64,000 bases of DNA from Coptis chinensis (lineage: Eukaryota; Streptophyta; Magnoliopsida; Ranunculales; Ranunculaceae): positions 2,976,001 through 3,040,000 of the forward strand of contig CM027378.1 of assembly GCA_015680905.1 (NCBI GenBank), in the 5' to 3' direction. Shown here piece after piece: positions 45,808 through 57,011 of this stretch. The position numbers and the translations under genes are program-made. Each line of letters opens with the position of its first letter. Position 1 is the first letter of the stretch. The notes under the pieces were generated by a model. It searched no databases and was not told the origin of the DNA. It saw nothing but the letters and a program-made list of their open reading frames with translations.

Positions 45808-47560
45808 ATGAGATTAAGGTCCGGTAAGAGTAAACCATCTAATATGATTTATCGTAAACGTCAACACACACGCCTATCTAGAATACCACACACTACACCT
45901 ACATCAATAGCTGAAGAAACAAAGCCTCCTCTCTCTGATTTTTACAAAGCCCTGAACGTTACCCCTAAGTCATGCATCATTCTTGCAGACCCAGTGGGGG
46001 ATTTTCAAATTCCCTCAAATATATTTAATTTGTTACCAGTTTTTCATGGGTTAGACCATGAGAAGCCTTATCAGCATATGCATAGGATAGAACAAGTTCT
46101 TACGACATTTCATCATCCTATCATAAGTTTAGAACAAATTAAATTGAGGGTGTTTCCTTTCACCCTAGTCGATAAAGCGGCATCTTGGTTAACCACCCAA
46201 GCGCCTAATTCTGTGGACTCATGGGCCAAACTTGTTCAATTGTTCATAGAACAGTTTTACCCACCATTGAAGACAGATGAAATGATATATAATATTCATT
46301 CTTCCGCCAGAACCCTCATGAATCCTTTTTAGAGGCCTGGAATCGTTTCACTGATCTTCTCATCGAGTATCCACATCATAACCTTGCAAAAGGCACGCTA
46401 GTTCGTGCCTTTTTCAAAGGGCTTTTACATCACCATAAGGAGGTTCTTGATATAATGAATGGGAGTAGTTTCCTTAGTAATGGAGCCTCAGAGACTTTTA
46501 GATTTTTAGAAAATCAATCTAAGTGTAATAATAACTGGGGGGGGGGGTAATGACATCCCCCGCTCCGCTAATTCTTCTTGCACAGTTAAGGTTTCCAGTA
46601 TGTTTGAGGTTAAATCTGATCCAGAGCTTAAAACTTTAATCGGATCTATCACTAAAAAGGTAGAAGCTAATTCTATTCAACAAAAGCCTACTCCTGTCAT
46701 GAATGTCAACTCTATTCCTTGTAATTTCTGTTTGAGTCCTGAGCATCCCGACTCCTATTGTCCTCTCATCTATGAACAACCATCAGCACAGCCGGACAGT
46801 GTTTGTTTAATTAATAGCGAACCTAACGCACCTTGGAGACAACATCCCAACTTCAATTGGAGAAATAATCAACAAATTACACCTCCAGGGTTTAATAATC
46901 AAAATGTTAGGCCAGCAACAAACTACAATCAAGCTCCACCGAGACAAGGACAATGACAAGATAATTATAATAATTATAATAATAATAGAGGTATCGTTCT
47001 GGTTAATAACAACTATCGCAACCCACCCGTTAATAATCAACGTGAGATAGTTCTTGTCACACCACCTGTGGCCACTACACCTTCACAATCGGATCATTTC
47101 GAAGCCTACATACAAACTAATGAACATATTTTACTAGCCATACAACAATCCATACAATAGTTAAACCAAGATAAAGCCCAATAGAAAGGTGTGTTTCTAG
47201 GTCAAGCTATACCAAATGTGAAAATGCCAAACACAGCCTTTGAAGTAATTGGTAATTCTACTAATGATAATTTTAATGTAGGTGAGTTAAATGCCATCAC
47301 CACTCTCCGTTCTGGCAGAGTGGTTGATAATGCCGTAACTATGCCCATTAATACACCACCAATGGTTATTGAAAATGAAATATTACTAGATACCGAGATA
47401 GAGACTGAAGATCCTACTCCTATAGAGGTACCAGTTAAACCATAACCTAAAAAGAAAACGGTTAAGGTGAAACATTCTATTGATCCATATGCTAAATATA
47501 GAGAGAAACCACAATTTCCCCCGGAGGCTAGCCATGTTAAATAAAGATACAAATTTTGTT
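45808..47560 (+). pseudogene. gag region of element B
   Basis: Starts MRLRSGKSKPSNMIYRKRQ at 45808. The retrotrans-gag core has KPPLSDFYKALNVTPKSCII, HEKPYQHMHRIEQVLTTFHH and VDKAASWLTTQAPNSVDSWA. The CNFCLSPEHPDSYC knuckle is near 46720, followed by an N/Q/P-rich tail. The region is broken. Confidence 0.8.
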
Positions 47561-47587
47561 GATATTAGGGAAGTTTTTTAAAATCTA

Positions 47588-49091
47588 ATGATAAACCTAC
47601 CTTTTCTTGAAGCTATTAAAAAATTACCACAACATGCTAAGTTTATAAAAGAGTTGTGCACTACTAGGCGGAAAACAAACATTCCAAAAGACGCCTTTTT
47701 AACTGAACAGTTTCCTACTCTATCTGAATATAATGGAATCGTTAAGTACAAGGACCCTGGTCGTCCTAATGTACAATGCACCTTAGGGGATACTCACACG
47801 ACAACTGCTCTATTAGACCTAGGGTGAGTGTTAACTTACTCCCTTATTATTTATATAAACAAATAGGTTTACAAGAGATGCAGCCAACTAAAATAACGTT
47901 GCAATTAGCTGATCGTTCTATTAAGTATCCTAAAGGTGTGGTTGAAAACATGCTGGTTAAAGTTGAAATTTTTTACTACCGAGCCGACTTCGTTATCCTT
48001 AATGCAGAAGTCGATAACGACTTTGTTCCTATCATTTTAGGGCGTCCCTTCTTGGCAACTACCAACGTACTCATCAACTACCGTGATGGTTCGATGTTCA
48101 TGTCTTTTGGCCATCTTTCTGTTGAGGTAAATGTTTTCAAAATGATGTAACAGTTACCCGATACGACTATCGAAGGAGAAGTTAGCATGATTGAGAGCTT
48201 AGCTCAAGATTATTTTAACAACATGTTTCCAGAGAATCAAATGCATAAATTTCTTTCCTTTGGAAGTTCTGACTTCGACGATGCACTCCTACTTAGAGGA
48301 AGTCAATGCCTTTTTCGAGTCTACTCCTATTATAGATTTTTCTGTAACTCCATCTTCTGAGTTCGAAGACCTCTTACCTAAACAAGTCTTCCTTACTCAA
48401 GACGAGTACCCTCTGGAAGCCCTTCTACCCATTCCTCCCACCCCTATGCTTAAACTTTTTCCTTCTAAGTTGAACTATAATCAACTTGATCCAGATGGTA
48501 GTCATCCGGTGATCATATCTTCTCAGTTGTCTACTGAGGAAGAGGCACGTTTGATTAAGGTGATTAGGGAACATCATTCCTCAATCGGTTGGACCCTAGA
48601 CGACATTAATGCGAAGACTTCATGCGAACCTTAGCGTCGCTTGAATCCTACCATGAAAGAGGTGGTAAGGGAAGAAGTCTTACAGTTACTCAATTCGGGT
48701 ATCATATATCCCATCTCTGATAACGAATGGGTAAGTCCCATTCACGTAGTTTCTAAGAAATCGGGGGTTACCATTGTGCGTAATGCTGAGGGTGAATATG
48801 TTTCCACACGTGTTCCTATGAAATGGAGGATTTGTATTGACTATAGGCGTTTCAATGCCATGACACAAAAGGATAACTTTCCTTTACCCTTTATAGATCA
48901 GATGCTCGAATGTCTAACTGGTCATGCTTATTATTGTTTTTTAGATGGCTACTTTGACTATTTTCAGATCATTATCGATCCTGATAACCAAGACAAGACT
49001 ACCTTCACATGTCCTTTTGGAACATATTCCTATAAACGAATGCCTTTCAGCCTTTGTAATGCTCCTGGTACCTTCCAGTGGTGTGTGCTTT
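47588..49091 (+). pseudogene. Protease and reverse transcriptase region of element B
   Basis: The aspartic protease region begins near 47800 (TTALLDLG) and includes RADFVILNAEVDNDFVPII. A linker (FSVTPSSEFEDLLPKQVF, LIKVIREHHSSIGWTLDDI) leads into reverse transcriptase at 48641: WVSPIHVVSKKSG, KWRICIDYRRFNAMTQKDNF, then PFGTYSYKRMPFSLCNAPGT. This is the Athila/Tat-type fingers and palm. A solo LTR interrupts the region at 49092. It is broken. Confidence 0.85.
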
Positions 49092-50354
49092 TGATAGGGT
49101 TATATACTAAAAGCATTACTTTTGTATTATCTCTAATTCTTTATATTTTGAATGAGAATCATCTGGGCAAATGTTATGCATATTATATATGTTATTAGTT
49201 ATATGCATGCATCTAAGACTTTATGTTATAGATAATATGGTGTGTGGTGACACACAGAAGATCATATCATCAGTACCTTATAAAGTATAAGTAAACGTTC
49301 ACAACCTATATGGATTTGGACAAACCATTGTTACGGTTGTATTATAATCTGGTGTTAGTCTATTTTGACTACAGGATTACACTAGTACACTTTGTGTGTA
49401 TTGAACAGGACCAAGTGAGGTTGTTTCTCTTTATACTGACTGTATAAGAGAACAAACAAATCTGTTATTATGGATGCTTGTCCTCTTAATCCGGATAAAA
49501 TAACGGGCACTTACGTGCATTGTACATTGCTTTAAATCATCAATGAGTGAGATTCATTTGTGAATCAACAAACTCAATGGATTGGGTAATGACATTGTAT
49601 ATGAGGTGTGTTGTTGATTATAGAAGGAATCCGTGACCCACAAGTAGTCGGGTTGATGATGTCCCCTTGAGGAGCTCATAAGGATTGTCAAGTAAACCCT
49701 GCAGGTGGATTTAATCCGACATGACAATGAGGTTGAGTGGTACTACTCAAGGACATAAGAAGTTGATTAATGTAGTTGTCAGTAACTTGACTTAATCAAC
49801 GGGCATTCAATATCTTAAACACGGGAAGATCAACAAGCATATAATATGGAGCCCATAAATGTAATACACGTAATTTGGGATTAGGGCGGTAGTGCAACAA
49901 TAGCCTTTAGTGGAATAAGCCATTTGTTGACGGACTTGGGCCGTGTGTTCTGGCCGAACATGGGAAGCCCAAGCCCGTCAGGAGACCTAACCTTGATTTC
50001 TCCTCATGGTCCCTGTTGTAGCCTATAAATAGAAACCCTCTTTCTCTGGCTGAAATTACTCAAGGTTTTGCTCAAGAAAAGTGAGTTCCAATTTTCGGTT
50101 ATGATCTTGTGAGTGAGAGAGGCCAAGAGAGAAAGAATGGGCTAGAAGATCGTTGCCCACATAACGTCCAATTCTAAAGATAGGAATACAACAAAAGATC
50201 AAGAGGTTGCTGATTGTTAGATCTTGGATTCTCAAAGATATCACAGCTGATCTAAAGGTATGAATTTCCTAACAAAATTGTGAGAACCTTTATTCCGCTG
50301 CGCATGGTTTTCACGGTTTGTAAATTATTCTATCCAACCATAACGGTTCCTACA
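49092..50354 (+). mobile_element. Solo LTR (second family) nested in B
   Basis: 1263 bp, TGATAGGGTTATATACTAAA...AACGGTTCCTACA. Strongly similar to 62100-63316 over its full length. No internal region of this family is in the window, so it is a solo LTR. The bases outside its ends do not form a target duplication, unlike its sister copy. It contains a TATAAATAG word near 50021. The orientation given is arbitrary. Confidence 0.8.
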
Positions 50355-51239
50355 ATTTCATGGGTCCTTTTTCTGTTTCCCACGGTTTTACTTATATTCT
50401 TGTTGTCGTGGACTACGTTTCCAAATGGATAGAGGCCATGGCTTGCCGTAGCAATGACCATAAGACAGTTGTGTTTTTTGTTAAGGAATACATTTTCTGT
50501 CGTTTTGGCATTCCTTAAGCCATCATCAGTGATGAAGGAACACATTTTTGTAACAAAGTAGTCGTTTCTTTAGTTAAAAAGTATGGAGTTACCCATAAGG
50601 TGGCAACTCCTTATCATCCACAAACTAGTGGCCAAGTAGAAGTCTCTAATAGGGAAATTAAAAAAATATTAGAAACGACAATAAATCCTGATCGGAAAGA
50701 TTGGCCTAAGCGTCTAATAGATGCCTTATGGGCATATAGGACGGTTTTAAAAGTCCTATATGTATGTCTCCCTTTAGACTTGTGTTTGCAAACCTTGTCA
50801 CTTGCCCGTTGAATTGGAGCACTGTGCTATATGGGCTATAAAAAGCCATAACTTCAATTTCGATAAGGCAAGCGTCAAGCGTAAATTGCAATTAAATGAG
50901 CTTGAAGAAATCCATAGCGATTCTTATGATCTCACGAAGGATTATAAAGCTAACATAAAATGTGTTCATGATAAACAAATTTTGCTTAAAGAGTTTGTGG
51001 TTGGTCAAAAGGTCTTGCTTTACAACTCCCGTTTGCATATTTTCCCAGGGAAATTAAAAACCCGTTGGTCTGGTCCTTTTTTGGCTACTGAAGTCACCCC
51101 TTATGGGGCAATCACCTTGGTAAATCCCAAGGACAACAATACCTTTCAACTTAATGGCCAACGTTTAAAACATTTTCATGAGTTAATATCCCCAAATGTG
51201 GAGGATGTCCTTTTACAGGACCTTATCTATGAGGACTGA
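50355..51239 (+). pseudogene. Integrase region of element B
   Basis: Catalytic core pieces GPFSVSHGFTYILVVVDYVS and KWIEAMACRSNDHKT (the first Asp of the rve core lies in VVVDYVSKWIEA). Then [20 protein letters not shown], the second half of the rve fold with the final Glu, and the C-terminal module KVLLYNSRLHIFPGKLKTRW and SGPF (GPF.V motif). It ends LLQDLIYED at 51239. The region is broken. Confidence 0.85.
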
Positions 51240-52082
51240 CCTTTGATTTTTGGTGTACTTCCACTCATTTCCATATATTGGTAAGTGCACCATTAAGGTA
51301 ACCGGGTCCTCTTTTTGGAGTGTGTGGCTGTAAGTACTGGATCTTAAGTCCACGTTAAACGTAAGTCACACTTTCTACTCTTGCATGTTTTCTCGGTTTT
51401 TGAGTCATGTTTCTCTATGGACTGATTTATGTTTTTATTGCTTTATTATTTTCCTTTATATTAAACCTTATTCATAAATAGTAAAAAAAAATATTAAAAC
51501 CATAACATTAGTAATCTAGCAAGTCTCGGGAATCTGACTTTAAAAGCCCTACGTGTTTAAACAAATTTTCTAAACCCTGCTTTCAAAAATTTGTTTTTGG
51601 GGTGTTGGGTTTTCCCATTCTTGATCTCTCAACTTTCTATTCTTGTTGTTTATGTCGTTTAGTCGTATTTTGATTCGGGTTGACACTATCTATGAATTTA
51701 GATTTCTTTTGATCACATAACTTAAGTTATTCACGCACTTTGAGGCATTTTCCATTTTCTAATATGTCAGCCACGATTAGATTTGAGTTCTTTTTATAGA
51801 TCATTGGATTGTACTCTCTTTGATTATCATTTTCATAGCTCATTCGCAAAAATCGAACCGTTAACGAATCAAGTATTTCAGTTTTAATTTTACGAGGCAT
51901 AGGACAGGATGGGCATTTCAGAATTTGTTTTGGGCTTAGGCCCAAACCGGGTTACCCTATGTACACACGTGTCTCGCACATGTTTTCCAAAATCAAAATA
52001 GAGAGAGAAAAACCCTTCGTAAGTTCTTCTTCTCCGCCTCCAAGAACACCACCGAAAAAACAAAAACAAAAAAAAATGTGCC
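51240..52082 (+). promoter_or_regulatory. Post-pol spacer of element B with conserved block and G-rich tract
   Basis: No recognisable protein. A block at about 51290-51355 (GGTAACCGGGTCCTC, TTGGAGTGTGTGGCTGTAAG) recurs in A (28555-28600, minus) and E (42880-42960). The AGTCTCGGGAATCTGACTTT block follows near 51520, then a polypurine-like tract (TTTGTTTTTGGGGTGTTGGG, about 51590-51610). The conservation suggests a cis-acting RNA or splice-control role; that is inference. Confidence 0.45.
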
Positions 52083-52400
52083 AGGTGAACAACCAAAACC
52101 GAAACAGCCAAATGTCTTTCATTGGATCAAAACAAATTGCACCAGATCAAAGGCCAGATCTGCTCTAAATTAAACAAAGCAAATTAAGAATGGTAATTTT
52201 TGCTTCTTTCTCTCCCAAATCACTTCAGCTCTCCCAAAATCGTTTTCTTCAATTGCTTACCAAAAATTGAACAAAAATTATGCAAGTGAGACTCTCCTTG
52301 ATTTTCAATTTTCAATTTTCGATTTTAATGAAATGGGCTCGGTAATTGTAGAACTTGTAGCAAATATTACCAAACACAAATTCAAGACAAATTACTGGTG
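52083..52400 (+). repeat. Left inverted arm of the Pack-type element
   Basis: Pairs with 55765-55353. It lacks an internal stretch of about 80 bp that the right arm has. A (CT)n run follows at about 52402-52430. Confidence 0.75.
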
Positions 52401-52402
52401 AG

Positions 52403-52435
<33 letters not shown>

Positions 52436-54444
52436 TTTAATTATTAAATGAAAGCAATTTTTCTTGGTAATTTTTGTATTGGTGTTCTTGAATATTTAAT
52501 ACCAATTTTTTTTTTAGGATATAGCTGATGTAGAGATCTTGAAAGCCATTTTAGTTGCTTTGTTTTAAATGTTTGTGGTAGTAGTTGTAACGAGAAATGT
52601 TGTGTGTGATGGTCTGATACTCTGATGGAGGGATGGTACGTGGGTTATTACAGCTGAAGTCTTGCACCAATAAGATTACTATTTTCTTCTTGGATGATGA
52701 GGACGAACCTACTGATGACAATGATAATCATATTTCAAAGGGGATGATCTCAAAAGTTACTTCCAGAAGACGGGTGCTCAAGCCAAAGTTCGAGTAAAAC
52801 TGGAATATGACGAGGTGACTTTCTTTATTTCATTCCATAGCGGAAAAGTAATTTATTCTTATTGATTTATTTTATGAATTTGAATAAGCTGATCTGCCTC
52901 GTTATGAGACTTAATTTTTTTTGTTTGTTTGTTTTCTCCTGTTCTGTTGCATTATTTCCCTTTTGGTTCATATGTGTAACATCTATAAAATTATCCTTCT
53001 ATGCTCTTATAAGATGAATACTGGTTCTCTGCAAAGTTTCAATTCCGGCGGCTTTGAGTTTAAATAGTTTTGGTGCAATTGGATTGACTTTAAATCCATA
53101 GTGATTTCATGGGCGGTTCCAGTTCTACTTTTTAGCATGTGTAGACTAAATGGTATGGCAACAGAGCATTAACAAGAGTAACTTTAGAAGTTTGATTAGT
53201 ATAAATTGGTGTGTTAAATTAGCATTAAGCATGCATATAATTAGGGTTTAGACACTAACAAGAGTAACTTTACAAGTTCGATCAGTATAAATCAGTGTTT
53301 TAAACTGGCATCAAGCGTGCATATAATTAGCTTTTTAGGCACTCCCATTTATTGGCACACTGATCTCCCATTTATTGGCACACTGATCTCAGAGATTCTT
53401 GTTTTGGTGTTTTGTTCAGATAAACTGATTCTTACTCATGCTCAGATAAAACAATCTTGTATTGGTGTGGGTCAGACTCATTTCTTCATTCGACTGTTGA
53501 GAGTGGCTCATTGTATTAAGGTTGCTTCTCAAGTGGCTTACAATGCAGGGAATACTGTTCATCAGTTAGACTCGAGGCTTTGGATTCAAGCTTACTGTGC
53601 TCTAACCGGAGATGGGTTGTATGACGGATTGGGATGGATGCCCACGTGAGGTTACTTATTTTTCTGTGAACTGTATCTTCGGGAAATTCAGGTGTCTATG
53701 GCATCTTTGATTAAGTCCTCAATTTGTATGGGATGTTAAGTGGTGGGTATTTGGTTTAGTGGAAATGTCTTGGAACATGTTCTTCAGTATAGAAGTTGAA
53801 CACAGTGGCATTTAGTATGTGTCAATCTTGGAAGAATTATTATTTCGAGTAAAAGTTAGTATAATCTCTGTTTTATTTGGTATTTCGTTTGTGTTATGTT
53901 CTATGATTACTTCTATTTATTTTTACTTGTATGTGTTTGTTGCATTTCGTCGCACTTTTGAATGGACGTAACTTTTCAGAGATTCTTTAAGCAGGTTGCA
54001 ATTTAGAAGTTTTTGCAAGGTGCAACTATTTAAGCAGGTCCCCATGGTATTGGATTGCCTCTAAGCAAGTCACAAGGACAGACGCCACCTAAGCCAAATA
54101 AAACTTGCATTCTTTTGTATTTTGCTAATCAAATATAATGGCTGTGCTGTGAATGCTAGAGAAAAAATGAAAAACAATCCCTGTGAACAAGCACTGCAAG
54201 GAAATCTGATAAATTTCATAATTGTCACGATCAGAACTAATATAGTAACTCTAACAAATAAAGAACAATTTCTTATTAAACAATCATCAATATTCACAGT
54301 TCACCTACCAAACACCAAGATAGTAACTCTGACATGCATAACAAACTTACACTAACCAAGCCCTAACTAATTATATAAAAACATGAACTGTTACAAAGAT
54401 CAGAAATAGGTAACAGACATAAATAGCTCAACTTCTTTCTACTA
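52401..54444. other. Interior of the Pack-type element, mostly unassigned
   Basis: No named gene. A pair of diverged direct repeats (about 53167-53240 and 53257-53330; shared words TTAACAAGAGTAACTTTA-like and GCATATAATTAG) precedes an open stretch at 53395-53649 reading LRVAHCIKVASQVAYNAGN and LDSRLWIQAYCALTGDGLYD. That stretch looks like real protein but I do not recognise it; it may be another captured exon. 53650-54444 holds nothing recognisable. Confidence 0.4.
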
Positions 54445-54445
54445 G

Positions 54446-54660
54446 CTAGTCATATACAAAGGTCAGAAATAGATAACAAACAGAATCCAATGCTCTTGGA
54501 TCGTAGAAAAGAAAGTTCAAAACCAACAGAAAAATTGATCGCTCATCTGTTTGCTGAAGCTTCTTTTGTGCTTCCTTGGCCTTAAGTGCCTTCAACTTAG
54601 CTGCATTGTAATAACAAACACCCAAAAACACCACGCCCTATCCAGCCAAATTGATAGTAG
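54446..54660 (-). pseudogene. Captured sugar-phosphate/nucleotide-sugar transporter C-terminus
   Basis: The minus strand reads IVTTINLAG, a stop, then [20 protein letters not shown] followed by [11 protein letters not shown]. This matches the last membrane helix and basic tail of plant triose-phosphate-translocator family proteins (typically [30 protein letters not shown]), which are Golgi or plastid drug/metabolite-transporter proteins. Only the final exon piece is present, with a TAG where the family has Tyr after the second Gly. A captured fragment, not a functional gene. Confidence 0.7.
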
Positions 54661-55094
54661 TTACGATATCCTTAATAACAGACCACAAAAATGCAATCAA
54701 TAACTAATCCTTCACAACGTAACACCAGCTACATTCATCTATCGTAAGTGATGAAGTCTTCCCAACAAATAAAAACACTGCAAAATTCAATCCAAAGCTA
54801 CTGCAAAACTACAGGTATGCAAGTAATGCCTTCTCTAAAAAACTAGAAGCCCTGATACCCTTTGAGCGAGTTAAAACCTAAATAATTTAGAAACAACGGA
54901 TCAGTTTACACAAAATGGCAAAGAATAAATTCTTCAGAAGGCATTCCGCTTGACATACATATGCTTCTTAATTGCATCATTCATCCCAAAAAATGCAAAT
55001 ATGAAATATGATATGATCATACTTGCAATACAAAATATAAAATCGAAAATAATGGCTTACAAAAACAGAATCTGAAAGTAAAAAACGAATTCCT

Positions 55095-55352
55095 CACCAG
55101 GCTTTCCACCATATAAAAGTGCACTTTCAACAGGTTCCACTCCATAGATCTGAAAAAAGACATACATCTAATTAGTAAGGCGTCCTATAGATAACATAAC
55201 TTATCATGAAAAGCATGGCTGTGCATCCAGAATAGTATACAATGCTATCTTCATTAAATATATCAAGCTCACCTTCAAATCAGGGTTTTGCTCTTTCAGG
55301 TATTTCCCCGCACCTGTTAATGTACCACCAGTTCCAATCCCCGAAACAAACC
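55095..55352 (-). pseudogene. Captured cysteine synthase (O-acetylserine (thiol) lyase) exons
   Basis: Exon piece 1 (about 55352-55273) reads [20 protein letters not shown] then EQNPDLK, the phosphate-binding GTGGT loop that holds pyridoxal phosphate in cysteine synthases. It ends AAG|GTGAGC. After an intron of about 120 bp with a TTTTTTCAG acceptor, exon piece 2 (about 55149-55097) reads IYGVEPVESALLYGGKPG and ends at a GTGAGG donor. Exon joins fall where plant OAS-TL genes split (…NPDIK|VYGVEP…GGKPG|PHK…). Introns are retained, so the capture was at DNA level. The rest of the enzyme, including the lysine that binds the cofactor, is absent. Confidence 0.8.
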
Positions 55353-55765
55353 CACCAGTAATTTGTCTTGAATTTGTGTTTGGTAATACTTGCTACAAGT
55401 TCTACCATTACCGAGCCCATTTCATTAAAATATAAAATTGAAAATTGAAAATCAAGGAGAGTCTCACTTGCGTAATTTTTGTTCAATTTTTGGTGAGCAA
55501 TTGAAGAAAACAATTTTGGGAGAATTTGGAGGAGTCAAATTTTCTTTTTTTTTTATTTGATTTGGAGAGATATTTTGGGAGAGACATTTTCGGGTTTAAT
55601 TTTGGAGAGCTGAAGTGATTTGGGAGAGAAAGAAGCAAAAATTACCATTCTGCCTTTCTAATTTGCTTTGTTTAATTTAGAGCTCCTTTGATCTGGTGCA
55701 ATTTGTTTTGATCCAATGAAAGACATTTGGCTGTTCGATGGCTATTTCAGTTTTGGCTGTGTACC
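55353..55765 (-). repeat. Right inverted arm of the Pack-type element
   Basis: Pairs with 52083-52400. The captured cysteine synthase exon begins exactly where similarity between the arms ends. Confidence 0.75.
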
Positions 55766-55877
55766 TAGCCAAACCGATATATATATATAGAACAACCACC
55801 GCGACCCACTCCAAATTTTCGATAGATTAAAACTCTTCCCCACCTTACTTCACCCCAAATTAAAAACCCAAAAAGAA

Positions 55878-57011
55878 ATGGCTCCTCCCCCACCAAAGAT
55901 TCTTTCGGAACAAGCTTTTACCCAAACACAATTTCACCCTTTTTACGGCGCCGAAATGGTTATTAGGAAGTGGCATAGTTTGTGGTATTCTAAGGAGGCG
56001 TTTTATCACACTGATTTGGTGTATGATTTCTATAAAAAGAGGGAGGTTGATGGTGGTCGAGTTTTTGTTAAGGTGAATGGTAGTCGGAGGGAGTTGACGA
56101 CAGAAGTTTTGTCTAAGATTATGAGCATTGACCAAAGACGTATTGTACTCACAATGCAGGAGTCTCAGCTTGGTGGAATAGAACCCTTGATGAAGGAGAC
56201 TGTCTTGGAGGGCGTTTACAATCCGAACTCGCATTGTGTTCATCAGACGTCTCTGAGTCGGAACCAGCTGGCTGTGGCTCAGTGGGTTGGTAGAAATGTG
56301 ATTGCCACCACGAAAGCCAGTGACATCAATTTGAGCTGTCTGCACACTCTCTAGACCCTTCAGAATAGGAGGTATGGGTTCTACATCCTTGAATTTTTGC
56401 TAAATGAGATTAAGGGTGTTGGTAAGACGACCACACCCTTCCCTACTTTGATTACAAAGATTATGATGTATTGGGGAGGTGTTCTGAAGTCTGGCAAGAT
56501 CAATTTGAAGTTGCATGAAAATGCCCGTATCTATCAAGAATGTATTCAACGAGATTGGAATTTGCCGGAAGCTAGGCGTTTTGAGACGATACCGGATGAG
56601 GACGATGAGGAAGACATGGCGTGTTTTGATGCGAATGCTTTGGAAAGGGCTACTACGGATGTAGCCCACATCTCGCTACTTCATCGTTGCCTACGAGCTC
56701 TCCATACTCAATATGAGACGATTCGTACAGGCCAACGTTCTCTGAATGACCTATGTGAGGTTATTCAGACTAGGCAGGGTACCGTTCTCAGTAACCAAGC
56801 GAAGGCACAGGAGAACATGGAGACTCTCATCTAGAGCAATACAAAGCGTTGGGAAGCCATGAATACTTTTATGGAGCTACAACGCACGTTTCAAGTAGAA
56901 GTTCTACGACGATTGCCACCTCATAAGTCTTCTTCTTCCGCTGACTCTGATAGACATGAGCGTCGTAGACGTAGGATGGATGTCTCTGGCCCATCCTCAT
57001 CTCGTGGCTAG
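55878..57011 (+). pseudogene. Extra ORF (ORF2) of element B, PF20167-like
   Basis: Starts MAPPPPKILSEQAFTQTQF at 55878. Blocks: HTDLVYDFYKKREVDGGRVF, VKVNGSRRELTTEVLSKIMS and FPTLITKIMMYWGGVL, then a helical C-terminus (ISLLHRCLRALHTQYETIRT) and a basic/serine-rich end (RHERRRRRRMDVSGPSSSRG). The LVYDFY...VxVNG...I pattern and the later LIT.I block match the putative plant transposon protein domain. A homologue begins in E at about 63736. It lies between the Pack-type insertion and ORF3. It is broken; the role is unknown. Confidence 0.65.

Larger units (their letters stand above)
52083..55765. mobile_element. Pack-type DNA element with captured gene pieces
   Basis: About 3.7 kb bounded by long inverted arms: 52083-52400 (+) and 55353-55765 (-). 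Both arms contain AAATGTCTTTCATTGGATCA and GACTCTCCTTGATTTTCAAT and end inward at AATTACTGGTG. Between the arms lie cysteine synthase exons with introns, a sugar-phosphate/nucleotide-sugar transporter C-terminus, and other unassigned pieces. Long arms plus captured genomic fragments fit a Pack-MULE-like element. No transposase is seen, and no clear target duplication could be identified, so the superfamily is unproven. It lies in the post-pol spacer of B. Confidence 0.6.

Noticed and set aside
52402-52430. Possible promoter CT element
   Set aside because: A plain (CT)n microsatellite next to an inverted arm; nothing supports promoter function.
55280-55513. ORF on the minus strand reading [19 protein letters not shown]
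   Set aside because: Out of frame with the captured cysteine synthase exon, whose true frame gives [11 protein letters not shown].
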